A stretch of DNA of 64,000 nt from Nitrospirales bacterium (GCA_031315865.1 JALDRJ010000002.1:1214001-1278000); one strand, 5' to 3'. Counted from the first letter of the stretch, positions 18,375 to 28,472 are shown. Numbers and translations are program-made. Notes: generated by a model from the sequence alone, not told the origin.

Positions 18375-19359
18375 TCTCAATGAAAGCCTTTTTCTTCAGG
18401 CCTGCGAGCCATTCCTGAAACACATGGTCCGTGCGTTGTTTGAGGAGTTTGGCTTGTATGTGATTTTCGACTTCTTCAAAAAGCTTGGGGACTTCAGGGG
18501 TAATTTCATCGAGAGCCAAAATGTGAAAGCCTAGCCGTGTTTCGATCGGTCCGCTGAGTTCTCCTGCCTGCATCGTTTTTAACGCGTTGGCCAGCGGAGC
18601 GAGGAGTTCATCGTGTGGCACCGCTCCCAACTCTCCCCCTTCTGTAGCTTCCGGTCCACCTGAATATTTGAGCGCAAGCTCTTGAAAGCTTTCTCCCGCT
18701 TGAAGGCGCTGATAGACCGATCGCGATTGAGATTGCTTATGGAGCCGCTCTTCATCAGTGTCGACGACAAATAAAATTTGACGTAGACGGTAGACGGGAG
18801 CCGTCATAAACTCATCTTGATGTTCTTTGTAATATTGCGCGATTTCCGCATGTGAAATCGTGATAATTCGACGAATCTCAAAGCTTCGTATTTTATCCAG
18901 AAGAATCTGTTTCCGGAGGTGCTCGGTATAGGCCGCATATGCGGCGTCATCCAGTTCCACTTGGGGCGGCTTACGTTGGAGTGCCGTGTCTAACTCTTCT
19001 TCCGTGACGGTAAACCCTTTCGCTTTGGCTTCTTGAAGTTGCAGACGTTCTTCGATGATGGCATTGAGGACTTGAGCTTCTTTCTGAGCCACCCGCCGAT
19101 AGAGTTGTTCTCCACTGAACCTGGCCATCAGGCGAATGCGTTCATCTCGCACTTCCTCTTCTAACTCAGAAAATGTGATGACTTCTTTGTTGACGACCGC
19201 AACGATTCGGTCCATAAACGCGTTCACCGTCGAAATTGAAAAACTGAGGGCCATCAACGAGACCAGAAGGCTTGGCAGGAACAATCGAAGAAACAGACGC
19301 GTAAAAATTTTCATGACTACAGCTCTTGAGAGTGACAGAATTCTTTTGCCAACATTCAT
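18346..19359 (-). CDS. SurA-like periplasmic peptidyl-prolyl isomerase
   Basis: A 337-residue protein with an N-terminal export signal (core LPSLLVSLMALSFSIS). A SurA N-terminal chaperone region follows (residues about 50-185, MDRIVAVVNKEVITFSELEEE), then one parvulin domain (about 190-290; LRQILFVV, GGELGAVPHDELLAPL, LGFHILALDEI). E. coli SurA has two parvulin domains, so this is a shorter, single-domain relative. Members help outer-membrane proteins fold. The start at 19359 forms ATGA with the mfd stop, implying coupling; ATG at 19314 would give a more usual signal-peptide length. The 3' end overlaps engB. Confidence 0.85.
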   Translation of the reverse strand: MNVGKRILSLSRAVVMKIFTRLFLRLFLPSLLVSLMALSFSISTVNAFMDRIVAVVNKEVITFSELEEEVRDERIRLMARFSGEQLYRRVAQKEAQVLNAIIEERLQLQEAKAKGFTVTEEELDTALQRKPPQVELDDAAYAAYTEHLRKQILLDKIRSFEIRRIITISHAEIAQYYKEHQDEFMTAPVYRLRQILFVVDTDEERLHKQSQSRSVYQRLQAGESFQELALKYSGGPEATEGGELGAVPHDELLAPLANALKTMQAGELSGPIETRLGFHILALDEITPEVPKLFEEVENHIQAKLLKQRTDHVFQEWLAGLKKKAFIEIKYSPLSNF

Positions 19360-22300
19360 GACGGATGAGCTTCTTCAAGGGTCTGATGATGTCGATGGAG
19401 CCCTTGTAAGATTGTATTCAGCTCTGGGTACAGCACGTCCCAATCTTCAGACTGCATCTCCCGTTCAAAGGATCGTGGGGAAAGAAAGCGAATCTGACCC
19501 GCACCGCGATCCATCAACCATTGAATGCCCTCGTCTGGTAACTTGGCTTGCTCATGAAACGTGATCACAATCCTACGGCCCTGGAGCTCAACGGATTCTA
19601 GCGTTAAGGCCTTGGCCAAGAGTTTGACTTGCATCACTTCGTAGAGGCGTTCGACAGGTTCTGGCAGTGGACCATACCGATCCTGCGTTTCCCCATGAAG
19701 GAGCGCAAGGTCACTCATGTGTTCGCTTCCTGAGAGCCGCTTGTACAGGCTCAGCCGTTGATGGGAGTCCTCGATATAATCTTCCGGAATGAACGCCGAC
19801 ACATGGAGCTGGAGGGTGGGTTCCGGTATGTCTTCGATGGTGTGTCCTTTGAGTTGTTGAACGGCCTGTTCAACCATGTGCAGGTACAAATCCAGCCCGA
19901 TGACAGCGATGTTGCCGGATTGTTGTTTCCCTAACAAATTCCCCGCGCCGCGGATTTCCATGTCGGCCGCGGCAATCCGGAATCCGGAGCCGAGTTCCGT
20001 AAACTCTTGAATGGCATTGAGACGTTTTTGCGCGTCGGTACTCAAGGTTTCTTCATTGGGCACGAAGAAATACGCATGAGCCTGTTGTCCTCCACGCCCG
20101 ACGCGTCCACGCAATTGGTAGAGTTGGGCCAGGCCGAACAGGTCTGCCCGGTCAATGAGGATGGTGTTGGCGTTCGGAATGTCGAGTCCTGACTGAATGA
20201 TGGCGGTGGCGACCAGCACGTCGGCCTCATGGTGAAAAAATTTGAGCATGACACTTTCGAGTAACCGTTCGTCCATCTGCCCATGGGCGATCACAATGCG
20301 AGCTTCGGGGACCAGCTGTTGCAGCCATGTCCCCGTGCGTTCCATCGTTTCGACGCGATTATGTAGGTAGAACACTTGCCCTCCCCGGCCCATTTCCCGA
20401 TGGATCGCCTCGCGAATGACGTTCGCGTCAAAGCGCAGGACCTGTGTTTGAATCGCCAACCGCCCGGAAGGAGGGCTTTCGATGACCGACAAGTCACGTA
20501 CGCCCGAGAGGGCCATTTGAAGCGTGCGGGGAATGGGTGTGGCTGACAGCGTGAGGACATCGACTTGCGTACGAAGTTGTTTCAGTCGTTCTTTGTGCCG
20601 TACGCCAAACCATTGCTCCTCATCCGTGATGACAATGCCTAGGTTCTTGAATGTAACGGATTTGGTCAATACGCGATGGGTTCCAATGATGATGTCCAGG
20701 GTTCCTGACGCCAGATCCCGAAGAATGACTTTGCATTCGCTCGCGGTTTGAAACCGGGTCAACATGCCGACCCGAACCGGGAAGGGGGAGAATCTTGCCG
20801 AAAAGGTCTCGTAATGCTGCTGAGCCAACAAGGTCGTGGGCACGAGCACGGCCACTTGTCGATTGTTCTGAACGGCTTTGAACGCCGCCCGCATGGCGAC
20901 TTCGGTTTTCCCGTACCCGACGTCTCCACACACCAATCGATCCATTGGTTTTGGGGATTCCATGTCACGGTAAATATCCTCGATGGCTTTGAGTTGACCG
21001 GACGTTTCTTCGTAGTCGAAGGCCGCCTCGAATTCGTGCGTCAGCATCGTATCCGGCGTGTAGACCGCTCGGCGTGCAATCTCGCGATTCGCGTAGAGGG
21101 CCACCAGTTCCTCGGCCATGTCTTCGATGCTCTTTTTGACTTTAGCCTTCGTCCGAGCCCAGCTCGATCCCCCGAGTTTATCCAATTTGGGGGTCCGTTG
21201 ATCGGCTCCATGATAGGGCTGAATTTCCGAGAGGCGTTCCAAAGGGACATAGAGCGTGTCGGTCCCTGCAAACTGCAATAACAAGTAATCACTCTCGAAA
21301 TCCTGAACAGAGAGCCGGCGCAGACCTTGATAGCGGCTGATGCCATGATGGACGTGAACGACGAGGTCGCCTTCCTGAAGGTCATCAAGAGAGGAAAGGA
21401 ATTTGGCCGTGTGGGTCTTAGGTTGCGGACGATGCCGCATACCTTTTCCAAAGAGTTCTTCTTCGGTGATAAATGCCAGACGCCCTTCATGGGTGATAAG
21501 CCCCGAGGATAGTTCACCCTGGATGCAATAAAAGGGGAATCGTTCATCAGGAGAACGCTTGTCATGTTGTGATGGATCCCATGGCGAGGCTGGATACCCA
21601 TGTTCAGACAACAAACCCAAAAGACGTTCGACTTGTCCTGTGCTGCGAGCGATGAGAAACACGGGTCCCTGACTACGCAGTTGATCCAGCTTGACGAGGT
21701 TTTCTTTAAGCGGGACGCCCCGGAGCCCAAGTCCGACACTGTTCGGGGATTGCGCGGGAAAGGGTATGACGTCTTCCCAGTCTTCAGAAGCAGCCGGTGC
21801 GATCGTATCGATACCGATCATGGGCCATCGCTGTATTCTCGTAAGAATATCGTCGTAGAGATCATACAACCGGTCAGGATCAGGGTATGGTGGCTTGTCT
21901 TGAGCGGTCGAGGAGGAGTCTTGTTGATCCCATACCTGCAATATTTCGTCCCAACTCGTTGAGGCCATGCGTTGAAGACTCATTGGTGCATGCAGGACGA
22001 CATGGGGAGCTTCCTGAAAATACTCCGTCACGGACTCCATCGTCCCGTAGAGATCGGGTGCATACCATTCAGCATCGGGGGAGAGAGGCGGACAGCCTTC
22101 CTCGTGAGTGGAATCATCAACAAGATATTCGCGAACCGGTAAAATCCAAGCTTCCGAAAGTTGTTGAATCGACTCCTGGGTCGATGGGTCGAACATGCGC
22201 AAGGATTCGATCGTATCCCCTAAAAATTCTACTCGAATAGGCTGATTGCACGCGGTCGAGAAAATATCCATGATCCCTCCTCGAACGCTGAATTCTCCTG

Positions 22301-22856
22301 GAATTTCCACGATCGAGACGCGGCGGTATCCAAGTTGAAGCAGTTTGGCGATCAGCGGTTCGTGCTCATGCACATCCCGAAGTGCAAGCGAAAAATAGGC
22401 GTCAAGAAATACCTGTTGAGGGAGTACCTTGTGCAGCAGGGCAAGGACCGACGTGACCAGTATGGTCGGTTGTCCCGTGGTTAACCGATGCAAGGCGCGA
22501 GCGCGCTGAGCGATAATATCAGTCGGAGGCAGAGAGGATTGATAGGGCAGGCTGGCCCATTGAGGAAAGTGGACTAACGGTTCGAGAGGAAGGTTGAAGA
22601 CTGAATGGTAGAATTGGAGATCTTGAAATACCTGAAGCGAGCAGGGCTCGGATTCCGTGATGATCAACCATGACCTGGGGTGTTCAGGCTGCCTTTTGTG
22701 CGAGAATTGATTGTAGTACAGACCCAGTATCGCGAGTGAATGCGATGAAGGAGCGACGCTCGTCAGACACAGATGGCCGTGATGTTGCTCGAGAGCTGTG
22801 TGAATCGGCTCAAGAATGTGCTCGAGAGGCTGGAGGAGTGAAGAGGCGAGTTTCAT
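19356..22856 (-). CDS. mfd: Transcription-repair coupling factor Mfd
   Basis: A full-length 1166-residue Mfd. The N-terminal part has UvrB-like homology (PTILVTSVLALLHKVLP). The RNA polymerase-interacting region follows (DLVVHVHHGISRYQGL, near residue 490), then a RecG-like translocase with Walker A GDVGYGKTEVAMRAAF near 640 and the box ITDEEQWFGVRHKERLK. A C-terminal TRCF domain completes it. Mfd pushes stalled RNA polymerase off damaged DNA and recruits UvrA. It sits between an hldE-type gene (33-base gap) and the surA-like gene (4-base overlap), and the three are probably one transcript. Confidence 0.96.
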   Translation of the reverse strand: MKLASSLLQPLEHILEPIHTALEQHHGHLCLTSVAPSSHSLAILGLYYNQFSHKRQPEHPRSWLIITESEPCSLQVFQDLQFYHSVFNLPLEPLVHFPQWASLPYQSSLPPTDIIAQRARALHRLTTGQPTILVTSVLALLHKVLPQQVFLDAYFSLALRDVHEHEPLIAKLLQLGYRRVSIVEIPGEFSVRGGIMDIFSTACNQPIRVEFLGDTIESLRMFDPSTQESIQQLSEAWILPVREYLVDDSTHEEGCPPLSPDAEWYAPDLYGTMESVTEYFQEAPHVVLHAPMSLQRMASTSWDEILQVWDQQDSSSTAQDKPPYPDPDRLYDLYDDILTRIQRWPMIGIDTIAPAASEDWEDVIPFPAQSPNSVGLGLRGVPLKENLVKLDQLRSQGPVFLIARSTGQVERLLGLLSEHGYPASPWDPSQHDKRSPDERFPFYCIQGELSSGLITHEGRLAFITEEELFGKGMRHRPQPKTHTAKFLSSLDDLQEGDLVVHVHHGISRYQGLRRLSVQDFESDYLLLQFAGTDTLYVPLERLSEIQPYHGADQRTPKLDKLGGSSWARTKAKVKKSIEDMAEELVALYANREIARRAVYTPDTMLTHEFEAAFDYEETSGQLKAIEDIYRDMESPKPMDRLVCGDVGYGKTEVAMRAAFKAVQNNRQVAVLVPTTLLAQQHYETFSARFSPFPVRVGMLTRFQTASECKVILRDLASGTLDIIIGTHRVLTKSVTFKNLGIVITDEEQWFGVRHKERLKQLRTQVDVLTLSATPIPRTLQMALSGVRDLSVIESPPSGRLAIQTQVLRFDANVIREAIHREMGRGGQVFYLHNRVETMERTGTWLQQLVPEARIVIAHGQMDERLLESVMLKFFHHEADVLVATAIIQSGLDIPNANTILIDRADLFGLAQLYQLRGRVGRGGQQAHAYFFVPNEETLSTDAQKRLNAIQEFTELGSGFRIAAADMEIRGAGNLLGKQQSGNIAVIGLDLYLHMVEQAVQQLKGHTIEDIPEPTLQLHVSAFIPEDYIEDSHQRLSLYKRLSGSEHMSDLALLHGETQDRYGPLPEPVERLYEVMQVKLLAKALTLESVELQGRRIVITFHEQAKLPDEGIQWLMDRGAGQIRFLSPRSFEREMQSEDWDVLYPELNTILQGLHRHHQTLEEAHPS

Positions 22857-22889
22857 AAAATCTCTGGACTTTCCTGCATTTGGCTGAGG

Positions 22890-23420
22890 TTAAGACGGTC
22901 GAGATGGGGATGAGGCTGCGATTTCATCGGCCGGAGATACGGAGCGTTTAAGGATTCGTTCGATGATCGCAGTCGTCGAGATGTGCGGGACCAACGGGAG
23001 AGAGACGACCGATCCTCCCAGGTTCTCCACGACTTCTCGGCCGATCATCTGGTCTGGTGACCAGTCGCCACCCTTAACCAGGGTGTCGGGCAGAATTTTT
23101 TTGATGATGACTAACGGGTCTGGCTCATGAAAAATAGTGACATAGTCCACGCAAGACAAGGCGGCCAGCACCTCTGCGCGTTCGTCTTCAGGGATAATTG
23201 GTCGGCTGGCTCCTTTTTCAAGGCAGCGGACTGAACGATCGCTATTCAGTCCGACGATGAGGAGGTCTCCCAATTGCCGAGCTTGTTCCAAATACCGAAC
23301 ATGGCCAACATGCAGGAGGTCGAAACATCCATTCGAAAACACGATCCGTTTCCCTGCCTGCCGTTCGCTATCGAGGATGACGACGAGTCTATCTACCGAT
23401 TGAATTTTAGGGTGCAACAT
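22890..23420 (-). CDS. rfaE2: D-glycero-beta-D-manno-heptose 1-phosphate adenylyltransferase (RfaE2 type)
   Basis: A 176-residue nucleotidyltransferase with [20 protein letters not shown], which includes the HxGH nucleotide-binding motif, and [20 protein letters not shown]. It corresponds to the C-terminal half of E. coli HldE, here as a stand-alone enzyme. It activates heptose 1-phosphate with ATP to make ADP-heptose for the lipopolysaccharide inner core, which supports a diderm envelope. The kinase (RfaE1-type) is not in this window. It precedes mfd by 33 bases and is probably the first gene of that transcript. Confidence 0.9.
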   Translation of the reverse strand: MLHPKIQSVDRLVVILDSERQAGKRIVFSNGCFDLLHVGHVRYLEQARQLGDLLIVGLNSDRSVRCLEKGASRPIIPEDERAEVLAALSCVDYVTIFHEPDPLVIIKKILPDTLVKGGDWSPDQMIGREVVENLGGSVVSLPLVPHISTTAIIERILKRSVSPADEIAASSPSRPS

Positions 23421-23461
23421 TCTCTCCTGTTATGCGATAACCTTATGATACCTGCTCAATC

Positions 23462-24949
23462 ATGGAAATCCTAGAAGGAAAGATGGGATACACTCGAAAG
23501 GCGAGGGTGGGCCTCATTGGTGGACCGATCATCGCTGTATTCCTCTACATGATACTCCCTAATTCCTTGGACGATTCGTCCAGGGTGTTGGCGGCGGTGT
23601 TAATTTGGGTCGTGACGTATTGGATTACTGAACCCATTCCCCTTCCTGTGACTGCGTTACTCGGGTCGGGACTCTGTGTGGTGATGGGTTTGGGAACTAT
23701 GAAATCCGTGTTTTCGGCCTATGCTCATCCTATTATCTTTCTATTTATCGGGAGCTTTTTTCTCGCGGAAGCCCTTGTCGTTCACGGTCTCGATAAACGG
23801 TTCGGTCTCTGGTTGCTTTCCCTCAGATGGGTCGGCGCTCACCCGGTTCGGGTGTTTATCGTCATGGGTGGGACTGTGGCGGTCCTGTCAATGTGGATCA
23901 GCAATACGGCGGCAACGGCCTTGATGTTACCGATTGCGTTAGGTGTGCTAGCGACGATTCGGCAAGAACATTCCAAGTCTGGAGAGTATGAAACCGGGTT
24001 CCTCCTATTCGTATCCTATGGGGCCGGAGTCGGCGGAGTGGCGACCATTATCGGGACGCCGCCCAATTTAATCGGGGTTGGCCTTCTTGCCGAACAAGCC
24101 GGGACATCAATTTCTTTTCTATCGTGGTTCGTCATTGGACTGCCGTTAGCCATCCTGATGTTAGCGGTTACCAGCGTGGTGTTGCTTCGGCTCCATTCTC
24201 CCCCAGCCTCGCTGCCGCATTTTACCGATGCGCTGAATGCCAAACGAGTGGATCTCGGACCATGGACGATCGGCGAACGGCATGCCTGTCTCGCGTTTGC
24301 GTTGGCCGTTGGCTTATGGCTTCTTCCTGGGGTTCTGTCGGCGTGGCTAGGTTCAGATCATCAGATCGTGTCCTGGCTTTCCCAGCATTTGCCAAAGGAA
24401 CTGGTTCCGATCCTCGTTGCGGGCCTCCTCTTTCTCTTGCCAATCGATTTTTCATCCGGCCAGTTCACGTTGTCATGGAAACAAGCGGTCAATATCAATT
24501 GGGGAACGATTCTCCTTTTCGGAGGGGGTATTGCGTTTGGCCATTTAATGGTCGAAACTCACTTGGCTCATACGATTGGAGAAAACCTCGTCAATCTTTT
24601 TGGCGTGCAATCCTTATGGGGTTTGACCGCCATGTCGATCCTTACCGCTATCGTGCTGACGGAACTGGCTTCCAATACTGCGGCGGCCAGCATGTTGGTA
24701 CCCGTAGTCATCGCGATTGCTCACGCTGCAGGAATGTCTCCTATCCCTCCGACCTTAGGGGCTTGTATGGGCGCGAGCCTGGCGTTTGTCTTGCCTGTGT
24801 CAACCCCGCCCAACGCGATTGTGTATGGCACTGGGCTCGTGCCGGTCACGAGTATGGTTCGTGCAGGACTGATTCTGGATGTGTTGGGTGGAATTCTTAT
24901 CTTTATCGTGCTGCGAGTATTTTGCCCGATTCTTGGGTTTGTTTCCTAA
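23462..24949 (+). CDS. DASS/SLC13-family anion:sodium symporter
   Basis: An integral membrane protein of 495 residues with about 11-12 hydrophobic segments. It carries the family's conserved repeats: SMWISNTAATALMLPIALGV early and ELASNTAAASMLVPVVIAI late, each including the SNT motif that binds the carboxylate and sodium. Relatives carry dicarboxylates, citrate or sulfate; the substrate cannot be fixed here. A second start, MGYTRK at 23483, has GAAGGA just upstream and may be the real one. The gene is divergent from hldE-type and has no obvious partner. Confidence 0.88.
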   Translation: MEILEGKMGYTRKARVGLIGGPIIAVFLYMILPNSLDDSSRVLAAVLIWVVTYWITEPIPLPVTALLGSGLCVVMGLGTMKSVFSAYAHPIIFLFIGSFFLAEALVVHGLDKRFGLWLLSLRWVGAHPVRVFIVMGGTVAVLSMWISNTAATALMLPIALGVLATIRQEHSKSGEYETGFLLFVSYGAGVGGVATIIGTPPNLIGVGLLAEQAGTSISFLSWFVIGLPLAILMLAVTSVVLLRLHSPPASLPHFTDALNAKRVDLGPWTIGERHACLAFALAVGLWLLPGVLSAWLGSDHQIVSWLSQHLPKELVPILVAGLLFLLPIDFSSGQFTLSWKQAVNINWGTILLFGGGIAFGHLMVETHLAHTIGENLVNLFGVQSLWGLTAMSILTAIVLTELASNTAAASMLVPVVIAIAHAAGMSPIPPTLGACMGASLAFVLPVSTPPNAIVYGTGLVPVTSMVRAGLILDVLGGILIFIVLRVFCPILGFVS

Positions 24950-25058
24950 ACATGGATCAGGCATGGTGTTGGGTGAATGTATGAATCGATTGACATTCAA
25001 AAATCCCATACGGGATAATCGCATTCTTTTCACGGTTTAGACTTACCCATTCAAGGAT

Positions 25059-25673
25059 ATGACCACTCATCCATCTCACCTTCGCGTTGTTGTTTTATGC
25101 GATGACGCCAACGTTGCTACTCAACTGAAATTGGGAGATCATGAAGACACCATCACGCTGGTCAAAGACTATGACGCTCTTCAAAAAGCGATAGCCTCGG
25201 AGTCATATAGGGGAATCGTTCTGGAGGGGAATGGATCCACATCAGAACAATTAAAAGACTTAGAACAAACCCTCGACCTTTCAAAGACATTTATACTTGC
25301 GGGATCATTGCCATCCTTAGAGACGCTGAGTCAGTTTGTGCAATCGGTGGGAACAGGAAAAGAAAATTCCGTCAAACCGACTAAGACCACGTTAAGTCTT
25401 GTTGAATATGTTGAAGCGCAGTTTGGAGACTTCGTCCGTGCGATGAAATTAGGGGCCGCCCAAGATCTTTATCCCACGTTTATTCGAGCCGTTGAGCGCC
25501 CGCTGATTGAGCTTGCCCTTCAAGAAACCAGCGGAAATCAAATGCAGGCCGCACGCCTCTTGGGTGTGAATCGAAATACGTTGCGAAAGAAAATCAAAGA
25601 ATTCAATATTTCCGTTGACCGTTGTAAGAGCGAGCGACGAAAAAAGGGGCCAGTTCAGCTGAGTCATGCATAG
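25059..25673 (+). CDS. Fis-type DNA-binding regulator with degenerate receiver-like N-terminus
   Basis: A 204-residue protein. Residues 1-110 resemble a response-regulator receiver fold (LRVVVLCDDANVATQLKL) but lack a clear phospho-acceptor pattern. The C-terminal 60 or so residues are a Fis-type helix-turn-helix: LIELALQETSGNQMQAARLL then GVNRNTLRKKIKEFNI, as at the ends of NtrC-family activators. There is no AAA+ sigma-54 domain between them, so this is a short regulator rather than an NtrC-type activator. It stands alone upstream of tRNA-Val; targets are unknown. Confidence 0.72.
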   Translation: MTTHPSHLRVVVLCDDANVATQLKLGDHEDTITLVKDYDALQKAIASESYRGIVLEGNGSTSEQLKDLEQTLDLSKTFILAGSLPSLETLSQFVQSVGTGKENSVKPTKTTLSLVEYVEAQFGDFVRAMKLGAAQDLYPTFIRAVERPLIELALQETSGNQMQAARLLGVNRNTLRKKIKEFNISVDRCKSERRKKGPVQLSHA

Positions 25674-25762
25674 CCGACAGGCTAGGTTGTCATTAAATGG
25701 AGGGTGACACACTTCTCCTTGACAACCTCTGAATGGTCGACTAGCATGAGCGAAGGACCCAT

Positions 25763-25837
25763 AGGCGCGTAGCTCAGGGGGAGAGCGCTACCTTGACACG
25801 GTAGAGGTCGGCGGTTCAATACCGCCCGCGCCTACCA
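25763..25837 (+). tRNA. tRNA-Val (GAC)
   Basis: A complete 75-nt cloverleaf with encoded CCA. The acceptor stem AGGCGCG pairs with CGCGCCT. The D arm is GCTC/GAGC, the anticodon stem CTACC/GGTAG with loop TTGACAC giving anticodon GAC, and the T arm GGCGG-TTCAATA-CCGCC. The discriminator base is A. An intrinsic terminator follows within about 10 bases, so it is a single-gene unit. Confidence 0.96.
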
Positions 25838-25847
25838 CTTCTCATGT

Positions 25848-25884
25848 AAGGCACCTAAGGCCAGAGCTGTGGTGTCTTTTTTTA
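25848..25884 (+). terminator. Intrinsic terminator after tRNA-Val
   Basis: An 8-bp stem (AAGGCACC at 25848-25855 with GGTGTCTT at 25871-25878, one G-U pair, 15-nt loop) runs into a T tract. The position just after the tRNA CCA end fits termination of the tRNA transcript. An attenuator role for thrS is possible, since thrS starts 68 bases later, but no alternative anti-terminator fold was worked out. Confidence 0.6.
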
Positions 25885-25951
25885 TTCCTATTTACGGCTT
25901 CTTAATTCTGTCTGATTCCGAATAATCCCCGAGTTGAGGGGAGCGATACAT

Positions 25952-27910
25952 ATGAGAGCTCAGCCCCAAACCATCCAATTGACATTTCCTGACGGGACTT
26001 CATTTCCGGCGTCAAAAGGTATTACCGGTGCTGAAGCCATTCGACAGCATCAGGGGGGGAGTATTCCTGAAGGCACATTCGCAGTGAAGGTCAATGGAGT
26101 GCCTCGTGATATGGAAGCGAGTCTTCAACAAGATAGCATGTTGGAACCGTTGGATTTTTCTTCAGAAGAAGGAAAGGAAATCTATAGGCATAGCAGCACG
26201 CACATCATGGCTCAAGCGGTGAAGGAGTGCTTTCCTACCGCGCAAATGACGATTGGGCCAGCCATCGAAGAAGGGTTTTTCTACGATTTTGCCTTTGAAC
26301 GGCCGTTCACCCCTGAAGATTTGGAGAAGATCGAAGAACAGGCGAGAGAAATCATTCAGCGTGATTTGATGGTGACTCGTCAAGAATTTACCAAGCAAGA
26401 AGCGGTGGAGTTCTTTCAATCGCGGGGTGAGGATTACAAAGTTGAGTTGATTCAAGGATTTCCGGATGGAGAATCGATTTCCGCTTACGCCCAAGGGGAA
26501 TTTGTGGATTTATGCCGTGGCCCGCATATTCCATCTACCGGTCACATCAAAGCTTTCAAATTACTGACGAGTGCCGGAGCCTATTGGCGTGGCGATGAAC
26601 GTAACCCGATGCTCCAACGAATCTACGGAACTTCGTTTCCTTCTCAGGATGCGCTTGATGCACATCTGGCCAACCTGGAAGAAATTAAAAAACGTGATCA
26701 TCGCAAATTAGGAAAAGAGCTTGATTTATTTAGCATTCAAGATGAAACCGGGCCCGGACTGATTCTTTGGCACCCCAAGGGAGCCTTGGTGCGCTTACTC
26801 ATCGAAAATTTTTGGCGAGATCAACACATTAAAAACGGGTATGAACTCGTCTATTCGCCGCATGTTGCCCGTCTTGATTTATGGAAAACCAGCGGTCACG
26901 TCGACTACTACCGCGAGAACATGTACGCCCCGATGACCGTGGAATCGAGTGAATACCAGTTGAAGCCCATGAATTGTCCCTTTCACATCATGGTCTATAA
27001 ATCGCACCTCCGGAGCTATCGAGATTTACCGTTACGGTATGGAGAACTCGGAACGGTCTATCGCTATGAACGATCGGGGGTTCTTCACGGACTCATGCGG
27101 GTCCGAGGATTTACGCAAGATGATGCGCATCTCTTTTGCCGTCCTGATCAATTGGCCCAAGAAGTCAGCAAGGTCTTGGACTTTACGATCTTTGTCCTTC
27201 AGACATTTGGGTTTACCGAGTTTGAGATGTACCTTTCCACGCGTCCCGAAAAGGCCGTGGGCTCGATGGAGCAATGGGAACAAGCCACTCAGGCTCTAGA
27301 GGAGGCCTTGCAGAAAGGGAAGTTTGAGTACAAAGTTGATCCGGGAGAAGGGGTCTTTTATGGCCCGAAGATTGATGTGAAGATCAAAGACGCCTTGGGT
27401 CGCTCATGGCAATGCTCCACCGTTCAGGTCGATTTTAATAATCCTATACGGTTTGAACTCTCCTATAGGGGGGAAGATGGTCAGTCACATCAGCCGATCA
27501 TGATTCATCGAGCTCTGATGGGATCAATCGAACGATTCTTTGGAATTCTGTTGGAACATTATGGAGGAGCTTTTCCGACATGGTTGGCTCCAGTGCAGGC
27601 AGCTGTCCTGCCGATTTCCGATAAGCAGCGAGAATATGCGGTTTCCGTCGTCGAGAAATTGCGTCAAACAGGCTGCCGAGCAGAATCGGACTTGCGGAAT
27701 GAGAAAATTGGCCTTAAAATCCGTGAAGCTGAAAAAGCAAAAGTTCCCTATATGCTCGTCGTCGGTGACCGTGAGTCTCAAGATGGAACGGTTTCTGTCA
27801 GAAAGCGTAATGGCAAGAATGTAGGTGCCATGTCCGTAGAGGAGGTTCTTACGATTATTCGAAATGAAATTCCGTCTGTACTGTCCTGTGATTCGTCGCG
27901 TTCAGTATGA
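25952..27910 (+). CDS. thrS: Threonyl-tRNA synthetase
   Basis: A 652-residue class II synthetase. The start at 25952 is preceded by GAGGGGAG; a TTG at 25934 extends the frame but is unlikely. Domains in order are an N-terminal TGS domain (residues 1-60), an editing domain (about 60-240, with RHSSTHIMAQAVKECFP), a catalytic core (LKPMNCPFHIMVYKS with the zinc-binding Cys; YRYERSGVLHGLMRVRGF), and an anticodon-binding domain (last 100 residues). It charges tRNA-Thr. It is the first gene of thrS-infC-rpmI-rplT and overlaps infC by 4 bases. Confidence 0.96.
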   Translation: MRAQPQTIQLTFPDGTSFPASKGITGAEAIRQHQGGSIPEGTFAVKVNGVPRDMEASLQQDSMLEPLDFSSEEGKEIYRHSSTHIMAQAVKECFPTAQMTIGPAIEEGFFYDFAFERPFTPEDLEKIEEQAREIIQRDLMVTRQEFTKQEAVEFFQSRGEDYKVELIQGFPDGESISAYAQGEFVDLCRGPHIPSTGHIKAFKLLTSAGAYWRGDERNPMLQRIYGTSFPSQDALDAHLANLEEIKKRDHRKLGKELDLFSIQDETGPGLILWHPKGALVRLLIENFWRDQHIKNGYELVYSPHVARLDLWKTSGHVDYYRENMYAPMTVESSEYQLKPMNCPFHIMVYKSHLRSYRDLPLRYGELGTVYRYERSGVLHGLMRVRGFTQDDAHLFCRPDQLAQEVSKVLDFTIFVLQTFGFTEFEMYLSTRPEKAVGSMEQWEQATQALEEALQKGKFEYKVDPGEGVFYGPKIDVKIKDALGRSWQCSTVQVDFNNPIRFELSYRGEDGQSHQPIMIHRALMGSIERFFGILLEHYGGAFPTWLAPVQAAVLPISDKQREYAVSVVEKLRQTGCRAESDLRNEKIGLKIREAEKAKVPYMLVVGDRESQDGTVSVRKRNGKNVGAMSVEEVLTIIRNEIPSVLSCDSSRSV

Positions 27911-28425
27911 GTCGACCCCCAGTCGTCAAACAGCGTATTAATCACCTGATCCGCGTCCCGGAAGTTCGCGTTATCGGAGCTGAAGGGGAACAGCTTGGGG
28001 TGATGAAAACGCCTGATGCTGTTCGGCAGGCGAAGGAGGCGGGCTATGACTTGGTCGAGGTAGCCCCTACCGCTGATCCTCCGGTTTGCCGGATCATGGA
28101 TTTTGGAAAATTCAAGTACGAACAAAGTAAAAAGCAACATCGGACTCGACAACATCAAAAATCCACACAGGTCAAAGAAATCAAGTTACGTCCGAGAACA
28201 GATAAACATGACCTAGAAACCAAAGTCCGTCAGATTCGAGGGTTTTTAGAGGAAGGTAATAAAACAAAAGTTACGGTCATGTTTCGTGGGCGTGAAATGG
28301 CCAATAAAGAACTTGGATTTACCGCAATTCAAAAAGTGATTGAAGAGTTGAATGAGGTCGGAGTGATCGAAAGTGCCCCTCGTCTTGAAGGGCGGAACCT
28401 ATTTATGATTGTGTCACCTAAGTAA
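27907..28425 (+). CDS. infC: Translation initiation factor IF-3
   Basis: A 172-residue IF-3 with the N-terminal RVIGAEGEQLGVMKTPDAVR segment, a lysine-rich linker (KYEQSKKQHRTRQHQ), and a C-terminal domain containing VTVMFRGREMANKELGF. It prevents premature 30S-50S joining and monitors start-codon choice. The start is a normal ATG inside an ATGA overlap with the thrS stop, unlike the rare AUU-type start used by many infC genes, so expression is probably coupled to thrS. The next gene, rpmI, is 47 bases away. Confidence 0.95.
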   Translation: MSRPPVVKQRINHLIRVPEVRVIGAEGEQLGVMKTPDAVRQAKEAGYDLVEVAPTADPPVCRIMDFGKFKYEQSKKQHRTRQHQKSTQVKEIKLRPRTDKHDLETKVRQIRGFLEEGNKTKVTVMFRGREMANKELGFTAIQKVIEELNEVGVIESAPRLEGRNLFMIVSPK

Positions 28426-28472
28426 AAATTTCAAGGAATCCAGAAGACACGAGAGGGGTTTTGGAGGAAAGT

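Noticed and set aside
20748-21281. A 177-codon plus-strand frame inside mfd
   Set aside because: It is antisense to the conserved helicase region of Mfd, has no ribosome-binding site, and its sequence shows no domain.
24124-24984. A 286-codon plus-strand frame overlapping the DASS transporter
   Set aside because: The transporter frame is full-length and carries both SNT motifs; the other frame is rich in Cys, Arg and Ser with no domain, the usual look of a shifted-frame shadow.
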